Origin: Cupriavidus sp.
GTDB lineage: Bacteria; Pseudomonadota; Gammaproteobacteria; Burkholderiales; Burkholderiaceae
DNA: 64,000 nt
NCBI GenBank assembly: GCA_031180665.1
Contig: JAPSLP010000017.1
Coordinates: 42,922-106,921, forward strand
Direction: 5' to 3'
Positions 44,779 through 54,150 of the stretch are shown here, one piece after another; within the stretch, counting starts at the first letter, position 1; every line of letters starts with the position of its first letter. The notes under the pieces were generated by a model, which saw only the letters and a list, made by a program, of their open reading frames with translations, did no database searches and had not been told where the DNA came from. A program made the position numbers and the translations under genes.

Positions 44779-45756
44779 TTATTCCGCGGTGATGTTGCGG
44801 TCCTTGATCAGTTTGCCCCAACGGGCGCTTTCCTTGCTCACGATCGTCGCGAACTGCGCGGGCGTGCCGCCGACCGGCTCGGCGCCGAGCTTGGCCAGCC
44901 GTTCCTTGACTTCCGGGGCCTGGATCGCCTTGTTGAACTCGGCGTTCAGGCGCGCGACGAGGTCGGCCGGCAGGTTCTTCGGGCCATAGATGCCGAACCA
45001 GGTCTCGCTGACGAAGCCGGGCAGGCCCGATTCGCCGACGGTCGGCACGTCCGGCACCAGCGAAGAGCGCTTCGGGCTGGTCACGGCCAGCGCCTTGAGC
45101 TTGCCGTCGCGCACGTGCGGCAGGCCGGTGACGATGCTGTCGAACAGGATATGCACCTTGCCCGAGATCAGGTCGGCGATCGACAGCGCGGTGCCCTTGT
45201 ACGGGATGTGCGTCAGCTGGACGCCGGCCTGCGCGCTGAAGGCCTCCGCCATCAGATGGACCACGGTGCCGTTGCCGCTGGACGCATAGTTCAGTTCGCC
45301 GGGGTGCGCCTTGGCATAGGCGATCAGTTCCTTGACGCTGTTGACCGGCAGATGGTTCGACACCACCAGCAGATTGGTCGCGCTGGCAACCTGGCCGATC
45401 GGCGTGAAATCGGTCTGCACGCTGTACGGCAGGCGCGGATGGATATGCGGTCCGATCGAATGCGTGCTGCTGGTGGCCATCAGCAGCGTGTAGCCGTCCG
45501 CCGGGGCCTTGGCGGCCATGTCCGAGCCGATCGAGCCGCCGGCGCCGGGCCGGTTGTCGACCACGACCTGCTGGCCCAGGTTGGCGCCGACCTTCTGCGC
45601 GATCGCACGCGCCAGCAGATCGGTCGCGCCGCTGGCGGGGAAGGGCACGATCAGGCGGATCGGCTTGGCGGGATAGCTCTCGGCCAGGGCGGGCGCGGCG
45701 GCGAAGGCCAGCGTCGCCGCCAGGCCGGTGCCCAGCAGGCGCAGCCAGGATGTCAT
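44779..45756 (-). CDS. Bug-family periplasmic solute-binding protein linked to gamma-glutamyltransferase
   Basis: The 325-residue protein has a signal peptide ending APALAES and the Bug pattern YPAKPIRLIVPFPASGATDLLAR, VVVDNRPGAGGSIGSDMAA and LVPDVPTVGESGLPGF. A GGAG site lies before the ATG at 45756; a TTG six bases upstream is possible. It is co-transcribed with the gamma-glutamyltransferase gene and faces a LysR gene across a dyad, so the three probably form one regulated uptake and use unit. Confidence 0.94.
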   Translation of the reverse strand: MTSWLRLLGTGLAATLAFAAAPALAESYPAKPIRLIVPFPASGATDLLARAIAQKVGANLGQQVVVDNRPGAGGSIGSDMAAKAPADGYTLLMATSSTHSIGPHIHPRLPYSVQTDFTPIGQVASATNLLVVSNHLPVNSVKELIAYAKAHPGELNYASSGNGTVVHLMAEAFSAQAGVQLTHIPYKGTALSIADLISGKVHILFDSIVTGLPHVRDGKLKALAVTSPKRSSLVPDVPTVGESGLPGFVSETWFGIYGPKNLPADLVARLNAEFNKAIQAPEVKERLAKLGAEPVGGTPAQFATIVSKESARWGKLIKDRNITAE

Positions 45757-45822
45757 CTTCAATCTCCGTGGACGTTGTCGGTTCGATGCCGGCGAGCCGG
45801 CCGATGGCGCATTATTCCGTGC

Positions 45823-45842
45823 AGCTTTACATAATGAAAGCT
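45823..45842. promoter_or_regulatory. 20-bp dyad with AGCTTT/AAAGCT arms, candidate LysR site
   Basis: Perfect 6-base arms flank eight bases, and the element contains a T-N11-A core typical of LysR binding. It lies in the AT-rich gap between the Bug gene and the divergent LysR gene, 78 bases before the regulator start. Confidence 0.6.
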
Positions 45843-45919
45843 AATATTTCTTTCTTGTTCCTCAAGATTCGCTTAAGGCAGCGCCTGCCGTGCCGGCGTT
45901 GGCCGCTTCCCCCGACTCC

Positions 45920-46810
45920 ATGAGCACCATCCGCTTTCTTCGCACCTTCGTCGCCGTTGCCGAGCACGGCTCCTTTGCCGCGGCCGCCGGCCACGTGGCG
46001 CTGACCCAGGCCGCGGTCAGCCTGCAGATGCGCGCGCTGGAGGGCGAACTGCGACGCGACCTGTTCGATCGGACCGGGCGCGTGGTCGTGCTCAACGCCG
46101 GCGGGCGCGAACTGCTGCCGCGCGCTCGCCAGATGCTGGCACTGTACGACGAGATGCGCGCCGCCCCGCAGACGCCCGAGGCCATGGCCGGCGCGGTCGC
46201 GGTCGGCGCGGTGGTGTCGGTGATGGGCGGCCTGTCGCATGTAGTGGCCAGCATGAAGACCGAGCATCCGGCGCTGGATGTGCGGCTGGTCGGCGCCAAG
46301 TCGATCGAACTCGCCACCCTGGTCGAGGCGGGAGAGCTCGATGCGGCGATCGTGGTGGAAGGGCCGGGCCGGCTGGCCGGGGCGCTGCGCTGGACGCCGC
46401 TGTATCGCGAGCCGCTGGTGGCGATCGCCGCCGCGGGCAGCGCCGCCGCGGATGCGCGTCAGGCGCTGGCGGGCCAGGCCTTCCTGCGCTTCGACCGCAC
46501 CCAGCTGACCGGCATGCTGGTCGAGCGGGCCTTGCGGCGCGCGCATCTGCGCGTCAACGAATTCCTCGAACTGAACTCGATCGAGGCGCTGGTCGAGCTG
46601 GTGCGGCAGCAGGTGGGCGTGACCGTGGTGCCGCTGCTGCAGCGGGCCCGCTGGCGCGACGACGAGGCGCTGCGGGTGCTGCCGCTGGAGGCGGGGGGCG
46701 AGCCGGTATGGCGCACCATCGGCATGCTGGAGCGGCGCGATCATTCGCGCCGGCATATCACCGAAGCGATCCGGGCCGCCTGCGCGGCGCTGTTTTGCGA
46801 GCCGCGCTAG
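45920..46810 (+). CDS. LysR family transcriptional regulator
   Basis: The 296-residue protein has a LysR winged helix (STIRFLRTFVAVAEHGSFAA, QAAVSLQMRALEGELRRDLF) and a substrate-binding domain. It is head-to-head with the Bug/gamma-glutamyltransferase pair and likely controls it through the AT-rich dyad region. A GTG start at 45890 would add ten residues; the ATG at 45920 matches the family start. Confidence 0.93.
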   Translation: MSTIRFLRTFVAVAEHGSFAAAAGHVALTQAAVSLQMRALEGELRRDLFDRTGRVVVLNAGGRELLPRARQMLALYDEMRAAPQTPEAMAGAVAVGAVVSVMGGLSHVVASMKTEHPALDVRLVGAKSIELATLVEAGELDAAIVVEGPGRLAGALRWTPLYREPLVAIAAAGSAAADARQALAGQAFLRFDRTQLTGMLVERALRRAHLRVNEFLELNSIEALVELVRQQVGVTVVPLLQRARWRDDEALRVLPLEAGGEPVWRTIGMLERRDHSRRHITEAIRAACAALFCEPR

Positions 46811-46830
46811 GGGGCGGCCGGCATCGGCCC

Positions 46831-46862
46831 AAAAAAAAACGGGGTGCCTGCTGGCACCCCGT
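46831..46862 (-). terminator. Rho-independent terminator for the tctBA operon
   Basis: On the minus strand a perfect 10-base stem (ACGGGGTGCC and its complement) with a 4-base loop leads into nine T residues. It lies beyond the palindromic repeat that follows tctA and reads away from tctA. The LysR gene converges on it from the other side. Confidence 0.88.
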
Positions 46863-46882
46863 GTTGTCCGCTGACGGGTCCC

Positions 46883-46952
46883 GTCGTCCCCGCGTAGGCG
46901 GGGACCCAGTGGCTTTCGAAGACACTGGATTCCCGCCTACGCGGGAATGACG
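46883..46952. repeat. 70-bp near-perfect palindrome of the REP/BIME kind
   Basis: The whole segment is its own reverse complement apart from a few bases, centred on TTCGAA, with outer CCCGCGTAGGCGGG arms and inner CCAGTG/CACTGG arms. It lies between tctA and its terminator. Related intergenic elements are widespread in proteobacteria. Confidence 0.85.
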
Positions 46953-46978
46953 TGGTGGTCCGTGCTTGCTGGCGAGTC

Positions 46979-48481
46979 TTATTCTTCCTGGAACGCTTCC
47001 TCGCGCTTGGCCTTGATCGACGGCAGGGCCACGATCAGTACCAGGATCGCGGCGGCGATCAGCAGGCTCATCGACAGCGGACGGGTGAAGAACACCGAGA
47101 ACTCGCCACGCGAGAGCAGCAGCGTGCGGCGGAAGTTCTCTTCCATCATCGGTCCGAGCACGAAGCCGAGCAGCAGCGGCGCCGGTTCGCACTTGAGCTT
47201 CAGGAACAGGTAGCCCACCACGCCGAAGGCCGCGGTCTGGAACACGTCGAAGGTGGTGTTCTGGACCGAGTAGACGCCGATACAGCAGAACGTCAGGATG
47301 GCCGGGTACAGGAAGCGGTAGGGCACCTTCAGCAGCTTGACCCAGATGCCGATCAGCGGCAGGTTCAAGATGATCAGCATGAAGTTGCCGATCCACATCG
47401 AGGCGATCAGGCCCCAGAACAGCTGCGGGTTGCTGGTCATGACCTGCGGACCCGGCTGGATGTTGTGGATCGTCATCGCACCGACCATCAGCGCCATCAC
47501 CGCGTTGGGCGGAATGCCCAGCGTCAGCAGCGGGATGAACGAGGTCTGCGAGGCGGCGTTGTTCGCCGATTCGGGACCCGCCACGCCTTCGATCGCGCCC
47601 TTGCCGAACTCCTGCGGATACTTCGACGACTTCTTTTCCAGCGTGTAGGCCGCAAACGAAGCCAGCGAGGCGCCGCCGCCCGGCAGGATACCCAGCGCCG
47701 AACCGAGCACGGTGCCGCGCAGCACCGCCGGGATCATGCGCTTGAAGTCTTCCTTGGTCGGGAACAGGTTCGTGATGCTGTCGGTGAAGGTCTCGCGCTT
47801 TTCGCGTTGCTCCAGGTTCGCGATGATTTCCGCGAAGCCGAAGATACCCATCGCCACCGCCACGAAGTTCAGGCCGTCGGTCAGTTCCGGCACGTCGAAC
47901 GAGAAGCGCGCCGCGCCCGAGTTCACGTCGGTACCGACCAGGCCGAGCAGCAGACCCAGCACGATCATCGCAATCGCCTTGACCAGCGAGCCCGAGGCCA
48001 GCACCACGGCGCCGATCAGGCCCAGCACCATCAGCGAGAAGTACTCGGCGGGGCCGAACTTGAAGGCCAGTTCCGACAGCGGCGCGGCAAAGCCGGCCAG
48101 GATCAGCGTGGCCACGCAGCCGGCGAAGAACGAGCCCATGCCCGCGGTCGCCAGCGCCACCCCGGCACGGCCGCGCCGCGCCATCTGGTAGCCGTCGATG
48201 GTTGTCACCACCGAGGACGATTCACCAGGCAGGTTGACCAGGATCGCGGTGGTCGAGCCGCCGTACTGGGCGCCGTAGTAGATGCCCGCCAGCATGATCA
48301 GCGCAGCCACCGGCGGCAGCGTGTACGTGATCGGCAGCAGCATCGCGATGGTCGCGAGCGGTCCCAGGCCGGGCAGCACGCCGATCAGCGTGCCGAGCAG
48401 GCAGCCGAGGAAGGCATAGGCCAGGTTCTGGAAGGTCAGGGCGGTCGAGAAGCCGATGCCCAGGTTGGTTAGCAGTTCCAT
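46979..48481 (-). CDS. tctA: Tripartite tricarboxylate transporter, large membrane subunit TctA
   Basis: The 500-residue protein has about eleven hydrophobic segments and the TctA hallmarks GTLIGVLPGLGPLATIAML, AGIYYGAQYGGSTTAILVN, GILPGGGASLASFAAY and the repeated glycine-proline loops. AAGGAG precedes the ATG. It imports carboxylates with TctB and a periplasmic Bug/TctC protein using the ion gradient. No binding-protein gene is in this operon; the three Bug genes in the window are separate. Confidence 0.96.
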   Translation of the reverse strand: MELLTNLGIGFSTALTFQNLAYAFLGCLLGTLIGVLPGLGPLATIAMLLPITYTLPPVAALIMLAGIYYGAQYGGSTTAILVNLPGESSSVVTTIDGYQMARRGRAGVALATAGMGSFFAGCVATLILAGFAAPLSELAFKFGPAEYFSLMVLGLIGAVVLASGSLVKAIAMIVLGLLLGLVGTDVNSGAARFSFDVPELTDGLNFVAVAMGIFGFAEIIANLEQREKRETFTDSITNLFPTKEDFKRMIPAVLRGTVLGSALGILPGGGASLASFAAYTLEKKSSKYPQEFGKGAIEGVAGPESANNAASQTSFIPLLTLGIPPNAVMALMVGAMTIHNIQPGPQVMTSNPQLFWGLIASMWIGNFMLIILNLPLIGIWVKLLKVPYRFLYPAILTFCCIGVYSVQNTTFDVFQTAAFGVVGYLFLKLKCEPAPLLLGFVLGPMMEENFRRTLLLSRGEFSVFFTRPLSMSLLIAAAILVLIVALPSIKAKREEAFQEE

Positions 48482-48491
48482 CTGGCGCTCC

Positions 48492-48953
48492 TTAGCCGGT
48501 AATGAAGGCCGGCCACACCGGCATCTGCAGATTGATGCCGTAGACGAACGCGCCCATGCTGATCACCACCAGCACGATGGTGTTCAGGATCGCGCCACGC
48601 CAGGTGAACTCGTGGCTGGCCATCGACGACACCAGCACCAGCACGATCACCGACAGCACCATGCCCAGCGGCTTGAGCAACAGGCCGAACAGCACCACCG
48701 AACCGAGGATCCACAGCAACAGCTTGATATCCCAGCGGGCCAGTTCATCGCCCTCGCCCTTGCTGGACATCGATCCGATCAGCACCAGCACGCCCAGCAG
48801 GGCGAGCACGACGCCGAGCCAGAACGGGAAATACCCCGGACCCATCTTCGCGGCGGTTCCCATCGAATAGCCGCGAGCGACCCAGGAAAAGCCGAATCCG
48901 ACCAGGATGAACATCAGGCCGGAGGCAAAGTCCTTTTGGCTACGTATGCGCAA
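48492..48953 (-). CDS. tctB: Tripartite tricarboxylate transporter, small membrane subunit TctB
   Basis: The 153-residue protein has four membrane segments and TctB-like GPGYFPFWLGVVLALLGVLVL. The only start at the right place is a TTG (48953) with AGGAGA upstream. It is 10 bases ahead of tctA in the same unit. Confidence 0.92.
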   Translation of the reverse strand: MRIRSQKDFASGLMFILVGFGFSWVARGYSMGTAAKMGPGYFPFWLGVVLALLGVLVLIGSMSSKGEGDELARWDIKLLLWILGSVVLFGLLLKPLGMVLSVIVLVLVSSMASHEFTWRGAILNTIVLVVISMGAFVYGINLQMPVWPAFITG

Positions 48954-49376
48954 AATGATTCTCCTCGATTTGACAAAACTGTTGCTTGCGGTGCTGTGGG
49001 CCGCGCGTCGAATGTGCTGGTCCCATGGTGTCGCGATCTGTCGTTGCAGCGTTTGTGCGGTGCAGCGAAATCACGCGCGGCACCCTCCCCGTCCGCAGGC
49101 AGGGGGAAGGTAAGGGCGTCACCTTTCAGCCACCTTTCAGATGTCTGCAAACTTGGTCAATGTGAGGGTATCTCCCTAGGCCCCTGCGGACGCCGCGCGG
49201 CGCATCGCACGGGACGGCGATGGGGGGCGCAGCGGTGCCGACATGGCCGTCGGCTATCATCGGCGGCGCCGCGGCGGTCATGCTGCGCCTCGCGCCGTCA
49301 CGCCGTCGCGCCGTCGCACTGTCGCGCCGCCGTCCGCCGCCGCCTCTCCTCCACCGTTACTGTTGCAAGGGCCAGT
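48954..49376. other. Divergent region between tctB and nhaP2
   Basis: These 423 bases hold no convincing gene. They contain an imperfect CCCTCCCC/GGGGGAAGG palindrome at about 49083-49111 and a CGCCGTCG-like repetitive run at about 49306-49345. The frame of nhaP2 stays open through part of it without a start codon and ribosome-binding site. Confidence 0.5.
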
Positions 49377-51095
49377 TTGGAAAGCATTGAACACGTCATC
49401 CTGATCGGCGCCGTGGTGATGTCGCTGGGCATCGTCGTCGGCGCCTTCTCGTCGCGCATCGGCGTGCCGTTTCTGCTGGTATTCCTGTTGGTCGGCATGC
49501 TGGCCGGTGTGGATGGCCCGGGCGGCATCCGTTTCTCCAATACCTGGCTGAGCTTTCTGGTCGGCAACCTGGCGCTGGCGGTGATCCTGCTCGATGGCGG
49601 GCTGCGGACCCAGTACACGACCTTCCGCGTCGCGTTGCGGCCATCGCTGGCGCTGGCCACGGTCGGCGTGCTGCTGACCACCGGGCTGGTCGGCCTGTTC
49701 GCCGCCTGGGTGCTGGAGATCGACTGGAAGCTCGGCCTGCTGCTGGGCGCCATCGTCGGCTCGACCGACGCGGCCGCGGTCTTCTCGCTGCTCAACAGCA
49801 GCGGGGTACGGCTCAAGGAGCGGGTCGCCAGCGTGCTCGAGATCGAATCGGGCATCAACGATCCGATGGCGATCTTCCTGACCCTGACTCTGATCGAGTG
49901 GATCCATGCGCCGGAAGGACTGGGCGCCGGCGCGCTGCTGTGGCGATTGCTGGTGCAGTTCGGCGTGGGCGGCGCGTTGGGCCTGGCGCTGGGCTATTGC
50001 CTGGCCAATGTGCTCGAGCGCATTCGGGTGGCCGAAGGCCTGCAGGCGATCCTGCTGTGTTCGGGTGGCGCGATGGTCTTTGCGATCGTGCAGAGCGCCG
50101 GCGGCAGCGGCTTTCTGGCCGTGTATCTGACCGGCATGCTGATCGGCAACCGCGATCGCGCGGTCAGCCCCGACGCGATGCGGGCGATGGACGGCATGGC
50201 GTGGCTGGCGCAGTCGGCGATGTTCCTGCTGCTGGGTCTGCTGGTGACGCCGCACCGGATCTGGGACGTGGCGGTGCCCGCGATGGCCGTGGCCCTGTTC
50301 TTGATGCTGGTGGCCCGTCCGGTCGCCGTCTGGATCTCGCTGCTGCCGTTCCGCTTCAATGTGCGCGAGAAGGGCTTCATTGCGTGGATGGGATTGCGCG
50401 GGGCGGTGCCCATCGTGCTGGCGCTGTTTCCGCTGCTGCAGGGCATGCCCGATGCCGGCCTGTTGTTCCGCATCGCCTTTGCCGTGGTGCTGGCCAGCCT
50501 GCTGCTGCAGGGAACCACGGTACCGCTGGCCGCGCGGCTGGGCCGGGTGCTGCGGCCCGCGTATCCCGAGCCGCTGGCGCGCGAACGCCTGCACGGCACG
50601 CGTGGACCGGCGATGGACCTGATGCAGTTCGAGGTCGAGCCCGAGTCCGCCGTGATCGGCGTGCGGGCGGACCGCGTCGAATTGCCGCCGCGTTGCCGCC
50701 TGATGACAGTGGCCCGCGACGAGGCGCTGGTGCCGCTGGAGCAGGCCGTTCTGCACGCCGGCGATACCGTCTCGGTGCTGGCGCCGGCAAGCAGCGTCCC
50801 GACGCTGGCCCGGCTGTTCCGCACGCCCGAGCGCGCACCGGCCTGGCAGCAGGTGCCGCACGACTTCGTGCTGTCGGGCGACGCGCTGCTGCGCGATGTG
50901 GCCGGCTTGTATGGCACGCGCGATCTGACCCCGGGCGAATATCCGTCGACGCTCGGCGCCGCGATGCTGAACGCCTTCGCCACCCCGCCGGTGGAGGGCG
51001 ACACGGTGGAGATCGCGGGGTTGACCTTGACCGCGGTTCGCATGGAGGAGGGCAGGATCGTGCAGGTGGGGTTGCGATTGCCGCGGCAGGCTTAG
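49377..51095 (+). CDS. nhaP2: Potassium/proton antiporter NhaP2 (CvrA-like)
   Basis: The best start is a TTG at 49377 after AAGG; it gives 572 residues, close to the 578 of E. coli NhaP2. The protein has about twelve membrane segments with LLGAIVGSTDAAAVFSLL and LEIESGINDPMAIFLTLTL, the conserved CPA1-type ion-binding regions. A cytoplasmic TrkA_C domain (about 395-470) and a C-terminal transporter-associated domain follow. It should exchange K+ for H+ in the inner membrane. Its stop overlaps that of the 974-residue gene on the other strand by four bases. Confidence 0.93.
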   Translation: MESIEHVILIGAVVMSLGIVVGAFSSRIGVPFLLVFLLVGMLAGVDGPGGIRFSNTWLSFLVGNLALAVILLDGGLRTQYTTFRVALRPSLALATVGVLLTTGLVGLFAAWVLEIDWKLGLLLGAIVGSTDAAAVFSLLNSSGVRLKERVASVLEIESGINDPMAIFLTLTLIEWIHAPEGLGAGALLWRLLVQFGVGGALGLALGYCLANVLERIRVAEGLQAILLCSGGAMVFAIVQSAGGSGFLAVYLTGMLIGNRDRAVSPDAMRAMDGMAWLAQSAMFLLLGLLVTPHRIWDVAVPAMAVALFLMLVARPVAVWISLLPFRFNVREKGFIAWMGLRGAVPIVLALFPLLQGMPDAGLLFRIAFAVVLASLLLQGTTVPLAARLGRVLRPAYPEPLARERLHGTRGPAMDLMQFEVEPESAVIGVRADRVELPPRCRLMTVARDEALVPLEQAVLHAGDTVSVLAPASSVPTLARLFRTPERAPAWQQVPHDFVLSGDALLRDVAGLYGTRDLTPGEYPSTLGAAMLNAFATPPVEGDTVEIAGLTLTAVRMEEGRIVQVGLRLPRQA

Positions 51096-54016
51096 CGCAG
51101 GGCGCCGATGGTGGCCAATTGCCGCACCGTCCAGCCGAGCAGCGGGGGCAGGTTGCCGCAGTAGGCGTCGAGCACGATTTTGCCCACAGGGGGTTTCCTG
51201 CGTTGCACTTGCAGCTGGGACCGATCTGGTGTGCCGGCATCGCCGGCGACGCGTACCGCCGAGACGACCCATTGCAGAGAATGGGCAAGTGCATCGAGGG
51301 CGCGGTACACCGCCTCGATTTCCTCCCGGTATGGCGCGGCAACGGCGTCGGGCAGATCGGCTGTACTGGCGAGCGGCGCGACGTACTCGCGCCGTATCTC
51401 GTCGATCAGCGGTACCGCGCGCGCTGCCGCCTCGCGCAACCCCAGCGCCTGCCGGCGCGTGGCGTTGTTCGCCTCCATTTCGCCGTTCTGGTTCATCGCC
51501 GCCAGCCAGCGCGGCAATAGCGTGCCGGCCCGCTCGAGCACGTCGCAGACCGTTTCCAGCATGCCGGCCTTGGACGCGCTGCCCTCGAGCGCGTCGCGCA
51601 GCCGCCGTTCGATGTCCCGCTTGGTATCGACCATCTGCGCCACCGAGCGCCGGCGCAGCTGCTCGATGTCGGCGTCCAGGCGGTTCTCCAGCGCATTGGC
51701 GGTGAGGCCCACTGTCATCGAGGCATGCCGGTCGGCCTGGTCCCATTGCTGACGGAAGCTGTGCTCGAGCGCCTCGGAGGCGGACGCTGCCTGACCGGCG
51801 GCGACTGTCCCGATGCGCCCAGCATCCTTGTCGCGGGCGCGGCCCAGGCTGTCCGCTTCGGGATCGTCCATGCCGTGATCGGCCATTCTGGCGCGGTATT
51901 CGTCGCGCAGGCCGGACCATTGGCGCAACGAGTCGTCCAGCCTGCGGGCGGTCTTGACCGCAAGCTGCTCCTCTTTCTGTCCGGTGTCCTGTTCGCGCCT
52001 CGCCTCCAGGCGCCGATTGTGCGCATTCATCAGCCGGGCGGTAATCTGGAGGCTGGCCAGGTCGAGCAGCGTTGCGGCCACCGCACCGGCGGGCACGCTG
52101 GCGGTCCAGCCCGCCAGCTTGGGATACAGGCCGCGCAATGCCTCCAGCCGTGCTTCGGCGAGCAGCATTTCGCGGCGCACATCGGCCATCACCCTGTGCC
52201 TTTCGCGCAGGTATGGCTTGATCGCGGGAAAGATGACGCCGATCACATCGGGCGGTCCGAGCTCGCCGTTACGGATACTGTCGCGAAGCGCATGCACGCC
52301 GGCCTGCCAACGTGTCTCCAGCGGGATCACGGGATGGCTGGAGCGCCGGTGCCGTGCGTGCATGTGGTCTTGCGCAAAGTTATCCAGCAGGGCAGCGACG
52401 TTGTTGCAGATGACCGCGATCGACCAGCGTTCGCGGAAAAAGGGGGCAAACAGCTTGCGGGCGCCGCTCAGCATTGGCCGGCAGTTCAGTGCCACGGCTT
52501 CGCTTTCGCCCGCCTCGAGCGCGGCGGACAGCCATTGGAAGTCGCTGTTGTCGAGCTCGCCCCCCGTGGCTTCGTCGAGCGGATGCCGTTCGCTGGCGCG
52601 CACCAGGACGGCGATGGCCGCGGCACGATCATCGCCGTGGCCGAGGTCATGCAGATATTGCAGGTTGCGGGCCGCGAGAAACTGCCGCAAATAGGCCGGG
52701 TCCGACAACTTCGCATCGACGATGCGCAACAGTCCAGACTCGTCCACTCGTTCGCCGCGCGCGGTATGGCGATCGACTTCCTGGCGTACGGCCTGGCATA
52801 AACCCTTGACGAGATCGGCGCGAATCAGGTCGCGCTGCTTCTGCAACGCCAGGTCGCCATCCAGTTGTGCGCATGCCTGGGTACGGCGTTGCATCAGCGA
52901 GCGCACGTGCGCCACGTCCTGGCTCAGCGGACTCAATGCCAGTTCGCCATCGCAGCGGCGCAGCACGTCGTACAGTTCGCGCTCCTTCAATGCGGCGAGC
53001 AGGTGGGTGCGGGCAGCCAGCAGGACTGTCAGGGTGTCGTCGCCCGCGTTATCCGCGTCCCCCGCATCCACCGCATCCACCGCATTGGCCGCTACGGTGC
53101 CGTGCCCGGGCGCTTGTGCATCGGCGCTGCCGGCATCGCGCGCCAGCCGCGCCCGTTCCTCTGCAAGGCCGGCTTCGTTCTGCTTCAGGCTGCGCAGCAA
53201 TTCGTCGTACCGCAATTCGGCCAGCAGTCCCGCGACCGCGGCTTCCCGCTCGGCCGCCTTGCGTTCGTTGGGACTCATTGCTGCGTGCTCGATCGGTCCG
53301 GAGCGCAAGCGGCGATCGTATTCGCGCAGCCATCGGTCGCGGCCCGCGTTGTTGTTCGGGGCCGCCAGTTCGGGGGCGCAGCTGGCCAGCGCGGACTTCA
53401 GCATGGCCGGATCGCGGCGGCGCGCCCGCGCGGCTTGCGCCTGCAGCCCGAGCTTGAGCTGTTCGGCGACATAGGCGCGCGTAGCCGGAAACGGGCAAGG
53501 CGCGCCGCCGTCAGCCGCCTCGCTCAGCCCCAGGGCGATGCCATCGAGCATCGCGTACAGCGGTGTGGCCGACGACGAGGTGGCGGGCGGAGTCAGCACT
53601 TCGGCACAGCGCTGTTGATTGGCCCGATCCACGGACTGGGCCCAGCGAAAGTGCGCGAATACCTGCTGCAGCGCCGCGTGCGAAAGATAGCTGCCGCGCT
53701 CGATACGGTCGGCGATCGTCAGGCCGGGCACGCGATCGCCAGGCAGTGTCAGGCTGGCGCGGCACAGGCGTTCGCGCACCGCGGCGCCGCCGCGGCGTTC
53801 GACGGCCGCGATCAGCGCGCGCCATGACGCCTGGTTGCGGGCCGCGTCGGCGCTGGTCTTGCCGATACGGAACATGCGGTGGAGCCCGGCGCGCAGCGCC
53901 ATGCCGAAGCTGGTGCCCAGCTCCAGCGTTCCATCGGCGCCGCACTGCACTCGGTAGGCGCCGGGCCAGGCGGCAGGCGGCAGCGGCATGTCGAAGTCGA
54001 TGTGGCTGGTGTTCAC
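51092..54016 (-). CDS. Large 974-residue protein of unknown function
   Basis: I do not recognise this protein. It starts at GTG (54016) with GGGGAG upstream and runs 974 residues without a signal peptide, membrane segment or known catalytic motif. The composition is Ala, Arg, Leu and Glu rich with long predicted helices, for example KEEQLAVKTARRLDDSLRQW and the LEHSFRQQWDQADRHAS region. An acidic low-complexity insert (about 310-330, NAVDAVDAGDADNAGDD) lies in the N-terminal half. By eye its codon use is less strictly GC-biased than its neighbours, hinting at transfer. A TTGACA hexamer lies at 54140-54145 on its strand. A large helical effector or scaffold is possible but unproven. Confidence 0.75.
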   Translation of the reverse strand: MNTSHIDFDMPLPPAAWPGAYRVQCGADGTLELGTSFGMALRAGLHRMFRIGKTSADAARNQASWRALIAAVERRGGAAVRERLCRASLTLPGDRVPGLTIADRIERGSYLSHAALQQVFAHFRWAQSVDRANQQRCAEVLTPPATSSSATPLYAMLDGIALGLSEAADGGAPCPFPATRAYVAEQLKLGLQAQAARARRRDPAMLKSALASCAPELAAPNNNAGRDRWLREYDRRLRSGPIEHAAMSPNERKAAEREAAVAGLLAELRYDELLRSLKQNEAGLAEERARLARDAGSADAQAPGHGTVAANAVDAVDAGDADNAGDDTLTVLLAARTHLLAALKERELYDVLRRCDGELALSPLSQDVAHVRSLMQRRTQACAQLDGDLALQKQRDLIRADLVKGLCQAVRQEVDRHTARGERVDESGLLRIVDAKLSDPAYLRQFLAARNLQYLHDLGHGDDRAAAIAVLVRASERHPLDEATGGELDNSDFQWLSAALEAGESEAVALNCRPMLSGARKLFAPFFRERWSIAVICNNVAALLDNFAQDHMHARHRRSSHPVIPLETRWQAGVHALRDSIRNGELGPPDVIGVIFPAIKPYLRERHRVMADVRREMLLAEARLEALRGLYPKLAGWTASVPAGAVAATLLDLASLQITARLMNAHNRRLEARREQDTGQKEEQLAVKTARRLDDSLRQWSGLRDEYRARMADHGMDDPEADSLGRARDKDAGRIGTVAAGQAASASEALEHSFRQQWDQADRHASMTVGLTANALENRLDADIEQLRRRSVAQMVDTKRDIERRLRDALEGSASKAGMLETVCDVLERAGTLLPRWLAAMNQNGEMEANNATRRQALGLREAAARAVPLIDEIRREYVAPLASTADLPDAVAAPYREEIEAVYRALDALAHSLQWVVSAVRVAGDAGTPDRSQLQVQRRKPPVGKIVLDAYCGNLPPLLGWTVRQLATIGALR

Positions 54017-54150
54017 GATGTCTCCCCGATGTCGTTTCGATCCACGGCCGCGTCAGCGGTCGCGTGGTATCACGATAGGGAGAGGGCCGTGTCGGGGCAT
54101 GCGCAAAGATCGTTAAATCGAGCCGCGCGGAAATCCCGATGTCAATAAAG

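Noticed and set aside
48456..49376. Long N-terminal extension of NhaP2
   Set aside because: The frame is open, but the predicted extension is low-complexity and antisense to tctB in part. The TTG start at 49377 gives the correct family length and follows a ribosome-binding site.
54017..54150. hrp-type (TTCG-N16-TTCG) box for a type III effector upstream of the 974-residue gene
   Set aside because: I looked for this pattern on the minus strand and did not find it. Only a TTGACA hexamer is evident.
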